Below, in pieces: positions 50,960-63,410 of a stretch of DNA of 64,000 bases; the first letter of the stretch is position 1; each line of letters starts with the position of its first letter. Where the stretch lies: assembly GCA_920105625.2 (NCBI GenBank), contig OV050030.1, forward strand, positions 245,551,889-245,615,888. Reading direction: 5' to 3'. The notes beneath the pieces are model-generated. The model did no database searches. It saw nothing but the letters and a program-made list of their open reading frames with translations, and had not been told where the DNA came from. The position numbers and the translations under genes are program-made. The stretch is from Clusia tigrina. Its lineage: Eukaryota; Arthropoda; Insecta; Diptera; Clusiidae.

Positions 50960-52969
50960 ATCAGTGTTTTATTTGGGACTCAAGGGTAGCATAACTTTGA
51001 GCGATAGCTAAAATTGACAATAGGCTCGAGTACTTTATTGTTCCAAAATTTCAAGGTTTTATGACGCTCCAGTAAAAAGTTACAAGCATTTGAATGTTGC
51101 AAACTTTGATAGGTGTAGGTCGTACCGTATAGAAGTTAGGGCCATTTGAAGTTGTATTAGTGTTTGATTTGGGACTCAAGGGTAGCATAGCTTTGCGCGA
51201 TAGCTTAAATTGACAAGAGGCTCGAGTACTTTATTGTTACAAAATTTCAAGGTTTTATGACGCTCCAGTAAAAAGTTACAAGCATTTGTATGTTGCAAAC
51301 TTTGATAGGTGTAGGACGTACCGTATAAAAGTTAGGGCCATTTGAAGTTTTTTCAGTGTTTGATTTGGGACTCAAGGGTAGCATAGCTTTGAGCGATAGC
51401 TTAAATTGACAAGAGGCTCGAGTACTTTATTGTTCCAAAATTTCAAGGTTTTATGACGCTCCAGTAAAAAGTTACAAGCATTTGAATGTTGCACACTTTG
51501 ATAGGTGTAGGACGTACCGTATAGAAGTTAGGGCCATTTGAAGTTGTATTAGTGTTTGATTTGGGACTCAAGGGTAGCATAGCTTTGCGCGATGGCTTAA
51601 ATTGACAAGAGGTTCGAGTACTTTATTGTTACAAAATTTCAAGGTTTTATGACGCTCCAGTAAAAAGTTACAAGCATTTGTATGTTGCAAACTTTGATAG
51701 GTGTAGGACGTACCGTATAGAAGTTAGGGCCATTTGAAGTTTTATCAGTGTTTTATTTGGGACTCAAGGGTAGCATAGCTTTGAGCGATAACTTAAATTG
51801 ACAAGAGGCTCGAGTACTTTATTGTTACTAAATTTCAAAGTTTTATGACGCACCAGTAAAAAGTTACAAGCATTTGAATGTTGCAAACTTTGATAAGTGT
51901 AAGAGCTACCATATAGAAGTTAGGGCCATTTGAAGTTTTATCAGTGTTTGATTTGGGACTCAAGGGTAGCATAGCTTTGAGCTATAGCTTAAATTGGAAA
52001 GATTCTCGAGTACTTTATTGTTACAAAATTTCAATGTTTTATGTCGCTCCAGTAAAAAGTTACAAGCATTTGTATGTTGAAAACTTTGATAGGTGTAGGA
52101 CGTACCGCATAGCAGTTAGGGCCATTTGAAGTTTTCTCAGTGTTTGATTTGAGACTCAAGGGTAGCATAGCTTTGAGCGATAGCTTAAATTGACAAGAGG
52201 CTCGAGTACTTTATTGTTACAAAATTTCAAGGTTCTATGACGCTCCAGTAAAAAGTTACAAGTATTTTTATGTTGTAAACTTTGATAGGTGTAGGACGTA
52301 CTGTATAGAAGTTAGGGCCATTTGAAGTTTTATCAGTGTTTGATTTGGGACTCAAGGGTAGCATAGCTTTGAGCGATAGCTTCAATTGACAAGAGGCTCG
52401 AGTACTTTATTGTTACAAAATTTCAAGGTTTTATGACGCTCCAGTAAAAAGTTACAAGCATTTGTATGTTGCAAACTTTGATAGGTATAGGACGTACCGT
52501 ATAGAAGTAAGGGCCGTTTGAAGTTTTATCAGTGTTTGATTTCGGACTCAATGTTAGCATAGCTTTGAGCGATAGCTTAAATTGACAAGAGGCTCGAGTA
52601 CTTTATTGTTGCAAAATTTCAATGTTTTATGACGCTCCAGTAAAAAGTTACAAGCATTTGTATGTTGCAAACTTTGATAGGTATAGGATGCACCGTATAG
52701 AATTTAGGGCCATTTGAAGCCTTATCCGTGTTTGATTTGGGACTCAAGAGGAGCATAGCTTTGAGCAATAGCTTAAATTGACAAGAGGCTCGAGTACTTT
52801 ATTGTTACAAAATTTCAAGGTTTTATGACGCTCCAGTAAAAAGTTACAAGCATTTGTATGTTGCAAACTTTGATAGGTGTAGGACGTACCGTATAGAAGT
52901 TAGGGCCATTTGAAGTTTTTTCAGTGTTTGATTTGGGACTCAAGGGTAGCATAGCTTTGAGCGATAGCT
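50960..52969 (+). repeat. Right end of segment III: shuffled and more diverged monomers
   Basis: About 50970-51300 repeats 47660-47990 ('cataactttgag', 'gctaaaattgac', 'gtaggtcgtacc'; offset 3309, which is 17 monomers minus 23 bp). From 51.8 to 52.2 kb the monomers carry many private changes ('gtaagagctacc', 'gagctatagc', 'ttggaaagattctcg', 'ttatgtcgctcc', 'gttttctcag'), more than typical units, consistent with less homogenisation close to the orientation switch. Confidence 0.75.
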
Positions 52970-52990
52970 GATTCCCAAATCAAACACTGA
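52921..52990. repeat. Orientation switch 3: inverted junction with 34-bp spacer
   Basis: Forward sequence '...gagcgatagct' meets reverse sequence 'gattcccaaatc' at 52969/52970. The arms 52921-52938 and 52973-52990 are perfect over 18 bp and then continue imperfectly (the left arm has 'tttttt' where the right implies 'ttttat'). The monomer phase at the break differs from that at the other two switches, so the three junctions are independent break positions within the unit. Confidence 0.9.
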
Positions 52991-55249
52991 TAAAACTTCA
53001 AATGGCCCTAACTTTTATACAGTACGTCCTACACCTATCAAAGTTTGCAACATACAAAAGCTTGAAACTGTTTGATGGAGCGTCATAAAACCTTGAAATT
53101 TTGTAACAATAAAGTACTCGAGCCTCTTGTCAATTTAAGCTATCGTTCAAAGCTATGCTACCCTTGAGTCCCAAATCAAACACTGATAAATCTTCAAATG
53201 GCCCTAACTCCTATACGGTACGTCCTATACTTATCAAAGTTTCCAACATACAAATGCTTGTAACTTTTTACTGGAGCGTCATAAAACCTTGAAACTTTGT
53301 AACAATAAAGTACTCGAGCCTCTTGTCAATTTAAGTTATCGTTCAAGGCTATGCTACCCTTGATTCCCAAATCAAACACTGATAAAACTTCAAATAGCTC
53401 TAACTTCGATACAGTACGTCCTACACCTATCAAAGTTTGCAACATTCAAATGCTTGCAACTTTTTACTGGAGCGTCATAAAACCTTGAAATTTTGTAACA
53501 ATAAAGTACTCTAGCCTCTTGCCAATTTAAGTTATCGCAGAAAGCTATGCTACCCTTGAGTCCCAAATCAAACACTGATAAAACTTCAAATGGCCCTAAC
53601 TTCTATGCGGTACGTCCTACACCTATCAAAGTTTGCAACATACAAATGCTTGTAACTTTTTACTGGAGCGTCATAAAACCTTGAAATTTTGTAACAATAA
53701 AGTACTCGAGCCTCTTGTCAATTTAAGCTATCGCTCAAAGCTATGCTATCCTTGAGTCCCAAATCAAACACTGATAAATCTTCAAATGGCCCTAACTTCT
53801 ATACGGTACGTCCTACACCTATCAAAGTTTGCAACATACAAATACTTTTAACTTTTTACTGGAGCGTCATAAAACTTTGAAATTTTGTAACAATAAAGTA
53901 CTTGAGCCTCTTGTCAATTTAAGTTATCGCGGAAAGCTATGCTACCCTTGAGTCCCAAATCAAACACTGATAAAACTTCAAATGGCCCTAATTTCTATAC
54001 GGTACGTCCTACACTTATCAAAGTTAGCAACATACAAATGATTGTAACTTGTTACTGGAGCGTCATAAAACCTTGAAATTTTGTAACAATAAAGAATTCG
54101 AGCCTCTTGTCAATTTAAGCTATCGCTCAAAGCTATGCTACCCTTGATTCCCAAATCAAACACTGATAAAACTTCAAATGGCCCTAACTTTTATACAGTA
54201 CGTCCTACACCTATCAAAGTTTGCAACATACAAAAGGTTGAAACTTTTTACTGGAGCGTCATAAAACCTTGAAATTTTGTAACAATAAAGTACTCGAGCC
54301 TCTTGTCAATTTAAGCTATCGTTCAAAGCTATGCTACCCTTGAGTCCCAAATCAAACACTGATAAATCTTCAAATGGCCCTAACTCCTATACGGTACGTC
54401 CTATACTTATCAAAGTTTGCAACATACAAATGCTTGTAACTTTTTACTGGAGCGTCATAAAACCTTGAAACTTTGTAACAATAAAGTACTCGAGCCTCTT
54501 CTCAATTTAAGCTTTTGATCAAAGCTATGCTACCCTTAAGTCCCAAATCAAACACTGATACAACTTCAAATGGCCCTAACTTCTATACGGTACGTCCTAC
54601 ACCTATCAAAGTTTGCAACATACAAATGCTTGTAACTTTTTACTGGAGCGTCACAAAACCTTGAAATTTTGTAACAATAAAGTACTCGAGCCTCTTGTCA
54701 ATTTAAGCTATCGCTCAAAGTTATGCTACCCTTGAGTCCCAAATCAAACACTGATAAGACTTCAAATGGCCCTAACTTCTATACGGTACGTCCTACACCT
54801 ATCAAAGTTTGCAACATACAAATGCTTGTAACTTTTTACTGGAGCGTCATAAAACCTTGACATTTTGTAACAATAAAGTACTCGAGCCTCTTGTCAATTT
54901 TAGCTATCGCTCAAAGCTATGCTAGCCTTGCGTCCCAAATCAAACACTCATAAAACTTCAAATGGCTCTAACTTCTGTACGGTACGTCCTACACCTATCA
55001 AAGTTTGCAACATACAAATGCTTGCAACTTTTTACTGGAGCGTCATAAAACCTTGAAATTTTGTAACAATAAAGTACTCTAGCCTCTTGCCAATTTAAGT
55101 TATCGCAGAAAGCTATGCTACCCTTGAGTCCCAAATCAAACATTGATAAAACTTCAAATGGCCCTAACTTCTATGCGGTATGTCCTACACCTATCAAAGT
55201 TTGCAACATACAAATGCTTGTAACTTTTTACTGGAGCGTCTTAAAACCT

Positions 55250-58200
55250 TGAAATTTTGTAACAATAAAGTACTCGAGCCTCTTGTCAATTTAAGCTATC
55301 GCTCAAAGCTATGCTTTCCTTGAGTCCCAAATCAAACACTGATAAATCTTCAAATGGCCCTAACTTCTATACGGTACGTCCAACACCTATCAAAGTTTGC
55401 AACATACAAATACTTTTAACTTTTTACTGGAGCGTCATAAAACTTTGAAATTTTGTAACAATAAAGTACTCGAGCCTCTTGTCAATTTAAGTTATCGCGG
55501 AAAGCTATGCTACCCTTGAGTCCCAAATCAAACACTGATAAAACTTCAAATGGCCCTAACTTCTATACGGTACGTCCTACACTTATCAAAGTTAGCAACA
55601 TACAAATGCTTGTAACTTTTTACTGGAGCGTCATAAAACCTTGAAATTTTGTAACAATAAAGAATTCGAGCCTCTTGTCAATTTAAGCTATCGCTCAAAG
55701 CTATGCTACCCTTGATTCCCAAATCAAACACAGATAAAACTTCAAATGGCCCTAACTTTTATACAGTACGTCCTATACCTATCAAAGTTTGCAACATACA
55801 AAAGCTTGAAACTTTTTACGGGAGCGTCATAAAACCTTGAAATTTTGTAACAATAAAGTACTCGAGCCTCTTGTCAATTTAAGCTATCGTTCAAAGCTAT
55901 GCTACCCTTGAGTCCCAAATCAAACACTGATAAATCTTCAAATGGCCCTAACTCCTATACGGTACGTCCTACACCTATCAAAGTTTGCAACATACAAAAG
56001 CTTGTAACTCTTTACTGGAGCGTCATAAAACCTCGAAATTTTGTAACAATAAAGTACTCGAGCCTCTTGTCAATTTAAGTTATTGCTCAAAGCTATGCTA
56101 CCCTTGATTCCCAAATCAAACACTGATAAAACTTCAAATGCCCCTAACTTCTATACAGTACGTCCTACACCTATCAAAGTTTGCAACATACAAATGCTTG
56201 TAACTTTTTACTGGAGCGTCATAAAACCTTGAAATTTTGTAACAATAAAGTACTCGAGCCTCTTGTCAATTTAAGCTATCGCTCAAAGCTATGCTACACT
56301 TGAGTGTCAAATCAAACACTGATAAAACTTCAAATGGCCCTAACTTCTATACGGTACGTCCTAAACCTATCAAAGTTTGCAACATTCAAATGCTTGTAAC
56401 TTTTTACTGGAGCGTCATAAAACCTTGAAATTTTGTAACAATAAAGTACTCTAGCCTCTTGCCAATTTAAGTTATCGCAGAAAGCTATGCTACCCTCGAG
56501 TCCCAAATCAAACACTGATAAAACTTCAAATGGCCCTAACTTCTATGCGGTACGTCTTACACCTATCAAAGTTTGCAACATACAAATGCTTGTAACTTTT
56601 TACTGGAGCGTCATAAAACCTTGAAATTTTATAACAATAAAGTACTCGAGCCTCTTGTCAATGTAAGCTATCGCTCAAAGCTATGCTACCCTTGAGTCCC
56701 AAATCAAAACTGATAAAACTTCAAATGGCCCTAACTTCTATACGGTACGTCCTACACGTATCAAAAATTGCAACAATCAAATGCTTGTAACTTTTTACTG
56801 GAGCGTCATAAAACCTTGAAATTTTGTAGCAATAAAGTACTCAAGCCTCTTGTCAATTTAAGCTATCGCTCAAAGTTATGCTACCCTTGAGTCCCAAATC
56901 AAACACTGATAAAAATGCAAATGGACTGAACTTCTATACGGTACGTCGTACACCTATCAAAGTTTGCAACATTCAAATGCTTGTAACTTTTTACTGCAGC
57001 GTCATAAAACCTTGAAATTTTGTAACAATACAGTACTCGAGCCTCTTGTCAATTTAAGCTATCGCTCAAAGCTATGATACCCTTAATTCCCAAATCAAAC
57101 ACTGATAAAACTTCAAATGGCCGTAGCTTCTATACAGTACGTCCTACACCTACAAAGTTTGCAACATACAAATGCTTGTAACTTTTTACTGGAGCGTCAT
57201 AAAACCTTGAAATTTTGTAACAATAAAGTACTCGAGCCTCTTGTCAATTTAAGCTATCGCTCAAAGCTATGCTACCCTTGAGTCCCAAATCAAACACTGA
57301 AAAGACTTCAAATGGCCCTAACTTCTATACGGTACGTCCTACACCTCTCAAAGTTTGCAACATACAAATGCTTGTAACTTTTTACTGGAGCGTCATAAAA
57401 CCTTGAAATTTTGTAACAATAAAGTACTCGAGTCTCTTGTCAATTTAAGCTATCGCTCAAAGCTATGCTACCCTTGATTCCCAAATCAAACACTGATAAA
57501 ACTTCAAATGGCCCTAACTTCTATACGGTACGTCCTAAACCAATCAAAGTTTGCAACATTCAAATGCTTGTAACTTTTTACTGGAGCGTCATAAAACCTT
57601 GAAATTTTGTAACAATAAAGAACTCTAGCCTCTTGCCAATTTAAGTTATCGCAGAAAGCTATGCTATCCTTGAGTCCCAAATCAAACACTCATAAAACTT
57701 CAAATGGCCCTAACTTCTGTACGGTACGTCCTACACCTATCAAAGTTTGCAACATACGAATGCTTGTAACTTTTCACTGGAGCGAAATAAAACCTTGAAA
57801 TTTTGTAACAATAAAGTACTCGAGCCTCTTGTCAATTTAAGTTATCGTTCAAGGCTATGCTACCCTTGATTCCCAAATCAAACACTGATAAAACTTCAAA
57901 TGGCCCTAACTTTTATACAGTACGTCCTACACCTATCAAAGTTTGCAACATACAAAAGCTTGAAACTTTTTACTGGAGCGTCATAAAACCTTGAAATTTT
58001 GTAACAATAAAGTACTCGAGCCTCTTGTCAATTTAAGCTATCGTTCAAAGCTATGCTACCCTTGAGTCCCAAATCAAACACTGATAAATCTTCAAATGGC
58101 CCTAACTCCTGTACGGTACGTCCTATACTTATCAAAGTTTGCAACATACAAATGCTTGTAACTTGTTACTGGAGCGTCATAAAACCTTGAAATTTTGTAA

Positions 58201-61200
58201 CAATAAAGAATTCGAGCCTCTTGTCAATTTAAGCTATCGCTCAAAGCTATGCTACCCTTGATTCCCAAATCAAACACTGATAAAACTTCAAATGGCCATA
58301 ACTTCTATACGGTACGTCCTACACCTATAAAAGTTTGCAACATACAAATGCTTTTAAATTTTTTCTAGAGCGTCATAAAACCTTGAAATTTTGTGACAAT
58401 AAAATACTCGAGCCTCTTGTCAATTTAAGCTATCGCTCAAAGCTATGCTATCCTTGAGTCCCAAATCAAACACTGATAAATCTTCAAATGGCCCTAACTT
58501 CTATACGGTACGTCCTACACCTATCAAAATTTGCAACATACAAATACTTTTAACTTTTTACTGGAGCATCATAAAACTTTGAAATTTTGTAACAATAAAG
58601 TACTCGAGCCTCTTGTCAATTTAAGTTATCGCGGAAAGCTATGCTACCCTTGAGTCCCAAATCAAACACTGATAAAACTTCAAATGGCCCTAATTTCTAT
58701 ACGGTACGTCCTACACTTATCAAAGTTAGCAACATACAAATGCTTGTAACTTGTTACTGGAGCGTCATAAAACCTTGAAATTTTGTAACAATAAAGAATT
58801 CGAGCCTCTTGTCAATTTAAGCTATCGCTCAAAGCTATGCTACCCTTGATTCCCAAATCAAACACTGATAAAACTTCAAATGGCCCTAACTTTTATACAG
58901 TACGTCCTACACCTATCAAAGTTTGCAACATACAAAAGGTTGAAACTTTTTACTGGAGCGTCATAAAACCTTGAAAGTTTGTAACAATAAAGTACTCGAG
59001 CCTCTTGTCAATTTAAGCTATCGTTCAAAGCTATGCTACCCTTGAGTCCCAAATCAAACACTGATAAGACTTCAAATGGCCCTAACTTCTATACGGTACG
59101 TCCTACACCTATCAAAGTTTGCAACATAGAAATGCTTGTAACTTTTTACTGGAGCGTCATAAAACCTTGACATTTTGTAACAATAAAGTACTCGAGCCTC
59201 TTGTCAATTTTAGCTATCGCTCAAAGCTATGCTACCCTTGAGTCCCAAATCAAACACTCATAAAACTTCAAATGGCTCTAACTTCTGTACGGTACGTCCT
59301 ACACCTATCAAAGTTTGCAACATACAAATGCTTGCAACTTTTTACTGGAGCGTCATAAAACCTTGAAATTTTGTAACAATAAAGTACTCTAGCCTCTTGC
59401 CAATTTAAGTTATCGCAGAAAGCTATGCTACCCTTGAGTCCCAAATCAAACATTGATAAAACTTCGAATGGCCCTAACTTCTATACGGTACGTCCTACAC
59501 CTATCAAAGTTTGCAACATACAAATGCTTGTAACTTTTTACTGGAGCGTCACAAAACCTTGAAATTTTGTAACAATAAAGTACTCGAGCCTCTTGTCAAT
59601 TTAAGCTATCGCTCAAAGTTATGCTACCCTTGAGTCCCAAATCAAACACTGATAAGACTTCAAATGGCCCTAACTTCTATACGGTACGTCCTACACCTAT
59701 CAAAGTTTGCAACATAGAAATGCTTGTAACTTTTTACTGGAGCGTCATAAAACCTTGACATTTTGTAACAATAAAGTACTCGAGCCTCTTGTCAATTTTA
59801 GCTATCGCTCAAAGCTATGCTACCCTTGAGTCCCAAATCAAACACTCATAAAACTTCAAATGGCTCTAACTTCTGTACGGTACGTCCTACACCTATCAAA
59901 GTTTGCAACATACAAATGCTTGCAACTTTTTACTGGAGCGTCATAAAACCTTGAAATTTTGTAACAATAAAGTACTCTAGCCTCTTGCCAATTTAAGTTA
60001 TCGCAGAAAGCTATGCTACCCTTGAGTCCCAAATCAAACATTGATAAAACTTCAAATGGCCCTAACTTCTATGCGGTATGTCCTACACCTATCAAAGTTT
60101 GCAACATACAAATGCTTGTAACTTTTTACTGGAGCGTCATAAAACCTTGAAATTTTGTAACAATAAAGAATTCGAGCCTCTTGTCAATTTAAGCTATCGC
60201 TCAAAGCTATGCTACCCTTGATTCCCAAATCAAACACAGATAAAACTTCAAATGGCCCTAACTTTTATACAGTACGTCCTATACCTATCAAAGTTTGCAA
60301 CATACAAAAGCTTGAAACTTTTTACGGGAGCGTCATAAAACCTTGAAATTTTGTAACAATAAAGTACTCGAGCCTCTTGTCAATTTAAGCTATCGCTCAA
60401 AGCTATGCTTTCCTTGAGTCCCAAATCAAACACTGATAAATCTTCAAATGGCCCTAACTTCTATACGGTACGTCCTACACCTATCAAAGTTTGCAACATA
60501 CAAATACTTTTAACTTTTTACTGGAGCGTCATAAAACTTTGAAATTTTGTAACAATAAAGTACTCGAGCCTCTTGTCAATTTAAGTTATCGCGGAAAGCT
60601 ATGCTACCCTTGAGTCCCAAATCAAACACTGATAAAACTTCAAATGGCCCTAACTTCTATACGGTACGTCCTACACTTATCAAAGTTAGCAACATACAAA
60701 TGCTTGTAACTTTTTACTGGAGCGTCATAAAACCTTGAAATTTTGTAACAATAAAGAATTCGAGCCTCTTGTCAATTTAAGCTACCGCTCAAAGCTATGC
60801 TACCCTTGATTCCCAAATCAAACACAGATAAAACTTCAAATGGCCCTAACTTTTATACAGTACGTCCTATACCGATCAAAGTTTGCAACATACAAAAGCT
60901 TGAAACTTTTTACGGGAGCGTCATAAAACCTTGAAATTTTGTAACAATAAAGTACTCGAGCCTCTTGTCAATTTAAGCTATCGTTCAAAGCTATGCTACC
61001 CTTGAGTCCCAAATCAAACACTGATAAATCTTCAAATGGCCCTAACTCCTATACGGTACGTCCTACACCTATCAAAGTTTGCAACATACAAAAGCTTGTA
61101 ACTCTTTACTGGAGCGTCATAAAACCTTGAAATTTTGTAACAATAAAGTACTCGAGCCTCTTGTCAATTTAAGTTATTGCTCAAAGCTATGCTACCCTTG

Positions 61201-61510
61201 ATTCCCAAATCAAACACTGATAAAACTTCAAATGCCCCTAACTTCTATACAGTACGTCCTACACCTATCAAAGTTTGCAACATACAAATGCTTGTAACTT
61301 TTTACTGGAGCGTCATAAAACCTTGAAATTTTGTAACAATAAAGTACTCGAGCCTCTTGTCAATTTAAGCTATCGCTCAAAGCTATGCTACCCTTGAGTG
61401 TCAAATCAAACACTGATAAAACTTCAAATGGCCCTAACTTCTATACGGTACGTCCTAAACCTATCAAAGTTTGCAACATTCAAATGCTTGTAACTTTTTA
61501 CTGGAGCGTC
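55250..61510 (-). repeat. Six-monomer block repeated at 5094 bp
   Basis: About 55250-56415 recurs at about 60344-61509. Ordered markers are 'atgctttcct' (55311, 60405), 'tttacggg' (55815, 60909), 'caaatgcccctaac' (56146, 61240), 'gagtgtcaaatc' (56303, 61397) and 'cctaaaccta' (56362, 61456). The offset is 26 monomers minus 2 bp. The copies part near 61510, where the later one switches to the 'gcggaaagc' family. Confidence 0.83.
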
Positions 61511-63410
61511 ATAAAACTTTGAAATTTTGTAACAATAAAGTACTTGAGCCTCTTGTCAATTTAAGTTATCGCGGAAAGCTATGCTACCCTTGAGTCCCAA
61601 ATCAAACACTGAGAAATCTTCAAATGGCCCTAACTCCTATACGGTACGTCCTACACCTATCAAAGTTTGCAACATACAAAAGCTTGTAACTCTTTACTGG
61701 AGCGTCATAAAACCTTGAAATTTTCTAACAATAAAGTACTCGAGCCTCTTGTCAATTTAAGTTATTGCTCAAAGCTATGCTACCCTTGACTCCCAAATCA
61801 AACACGGATAAAACTTCAAATGGCCCTAACTTCTATGCGGTACGTCCTACACCTATCAAAGTTTGCAACATACAAATGCTTGTAACTTTTTACTGGAGCG
61901 TCATAAAACCTTGAAATTTTGTAACAATAAAGTACTCGAGCCTCTTGTCAATTTAAGCTATCGCTCAAAGCTATGCTATCCTTGAGTCCCAAATCAAACA
62001 CTGATAAATGTTCAAATGGCCCTAACTTCTATACGGTACGTCCTACACCTATCAAAATTTGCAACATACAAATACTTTTAACTTTTTACTGGAGCATCAT
62101 AAAACTTTGAAATTTTGTAACAATAAAGTACTCGAGCCTCTTGTCAATTTAAGTTATCGCGGAAAGCTATGCTACCCTTGAGTCCCGAATCAAACACTGA
62201 TAAAACTTCAAATGGCCCTAACTTCTATACGGTACGTCCTACACTTATCAAAGTTAGCAACATACAAATGCTTGTAACTTTTTACTGGAGCGTCATAAAA
62301 CCTTGAAATTTTGTAACAATAAAGAATTCGAGCCTCTTGTCAATTTAAGCTATCGCTCAAAGCTATGCTAACCTTGATTCCCAAATCAAACACTGATAAA
62401 ACTTCAAATGGCCCTAACTTTTATACAGTACGTCCTACACCTATCAAAGTTTGCAACATACAAAAGCTTGCAACTTTTTACTGGAGCGTCATAAAACCTT
62501 GAAATTTTGTAACAATAAAGTACTCGAGCCTCTTGTCAATTTAAGCTATCGTTCAAAGCTATGCTACCCTTGAGTCCCAAATCAAACACTGATAAAACTT
62601 CAAATGGCCCTAACTTCTATACGGTACGTCCTACACCTATCAAAGTTTGCAACATACAAATGCTTGTAACTTTTTACTGGAGCGTCATAAAACCTTGAAA
62701 TTTTGTAACAATAAAGTACTCGAGCTTCTTGTCAATTTAAGTTATAGCTCAATGCTATGCTACCCTTGAGTCCCAAGTCAAACACTGATAAAACTTCAAA
62801 TGGCCATAACTTCTATACGGTACGTCCTACACCTATCAAAGTTTGCAACATACAAATGCTTTTAAATTTTTTCTAGAGCGTCATAAAACCTTGAAATTTT
62901 GTGACAATAAAATACTCGAGCCTCTTGTCAATTTAAGCTATCGCTCAAAGCTATGCTATCCTTGAGTCCCAAATCAAACACTGATAAATCTTCAAATGGC
63001 CCTAACTTCTATACGGTACGTCCTACACCTATCAAAATTTGCAACATACAAATACTTTTAACTTTTTACTGGAGCATCATAAAACTTTGAAATTTTGTAA
63101 CAATAAAGTACTCGAGCCTCTTGTCAATTTAAGTTATCGCGGAAAGCTTTGCTACCCTTGAGTCCCAAATCAAACACTGATAAAACTTCAAATGGCCCTA
63201 ACTTCTATACGGTACGTCCTACACTTATCAAAGTTAGCAACATACAAATGCTTGTAACTTTTTACTGGAGCGTCATAAAACCTTGAAATTTTGTAACAAT
63301 AAAGAATTCGAGCCTCTTGTCAATTTAAGCTATCGCTCAAAGCTATGCTACCCTTGATTCACAAATCAAACACTGATAAAACTTCAAATGGCCCTAACTT
63401 TTATACAGTA
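58291..63410 (-). repeat. Three-monomer block repeated at 4508 bp
   Basis: About 58291-58900 recurs at about 62799-63410, with 'aattttttctagagcg', 'ttttgtgacaataaaatac', 'caaaatttgcaac', 'ggagcatcataaaac', 'gcggaaagc' and the EcoRI variant in the same order. The offset is exactly 23 monomers. A part of the block also occurs near 61.97-62.3 kb. Confidence 0.82.
59040..60055 (-). repeat. Three-monomer tandem duplication (588 bp)
   Basis: About 59040-59465 recurs at 59628-60053 with 'ctgataagac', 'aacatagaaatgc', 'ccttgacattttg', 'caattttagc', 'cactcataaaac', 'aacttctgtacgg', 'gctctagcctcttgcc'-type changes and 'aaacattgataaaac'. Two identical 61-codon frames (59268-59453, 59856-60041) are the same monomer copied. 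The 'tttacggg' monomer at 60321 and 60909 shows another 588-bp step. Confidence 0.83.

Larger units (their letters stand above)
13884..52969 (+). repeat. Segment III: main forward-oriented satellite block
   Basis: About 200 monomers (39.1 kb) in unbroken forward orientation. It carries variant families that I do not see in the other segments: 140-bp monomers, 188-bp monomers with 'cgttagggcc', 'gttagagaagcaattg' (+2), 174-bp monomers, 'gcattggaattttgc', 'ttgtattagtg' with 'tttgcgcgat', and 'gggctaatttaag' with 'gggtctcaag'. It holds the densest and longest block duplications of the window. Variant content changes along it: 140-bp monomers lie only between 15.8 and 40.9 kb, while 174-bp monomers begin at 44.7 kb. 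Confidence 0.95.

Noticed and set aside
13884..52969. Simple inversion of a once continuous reverse array
   Set aside because: The monomer phases at 13883 and 52970 are not those expected after a clean two-break inversion. Extra loss or an insertion would be needed.
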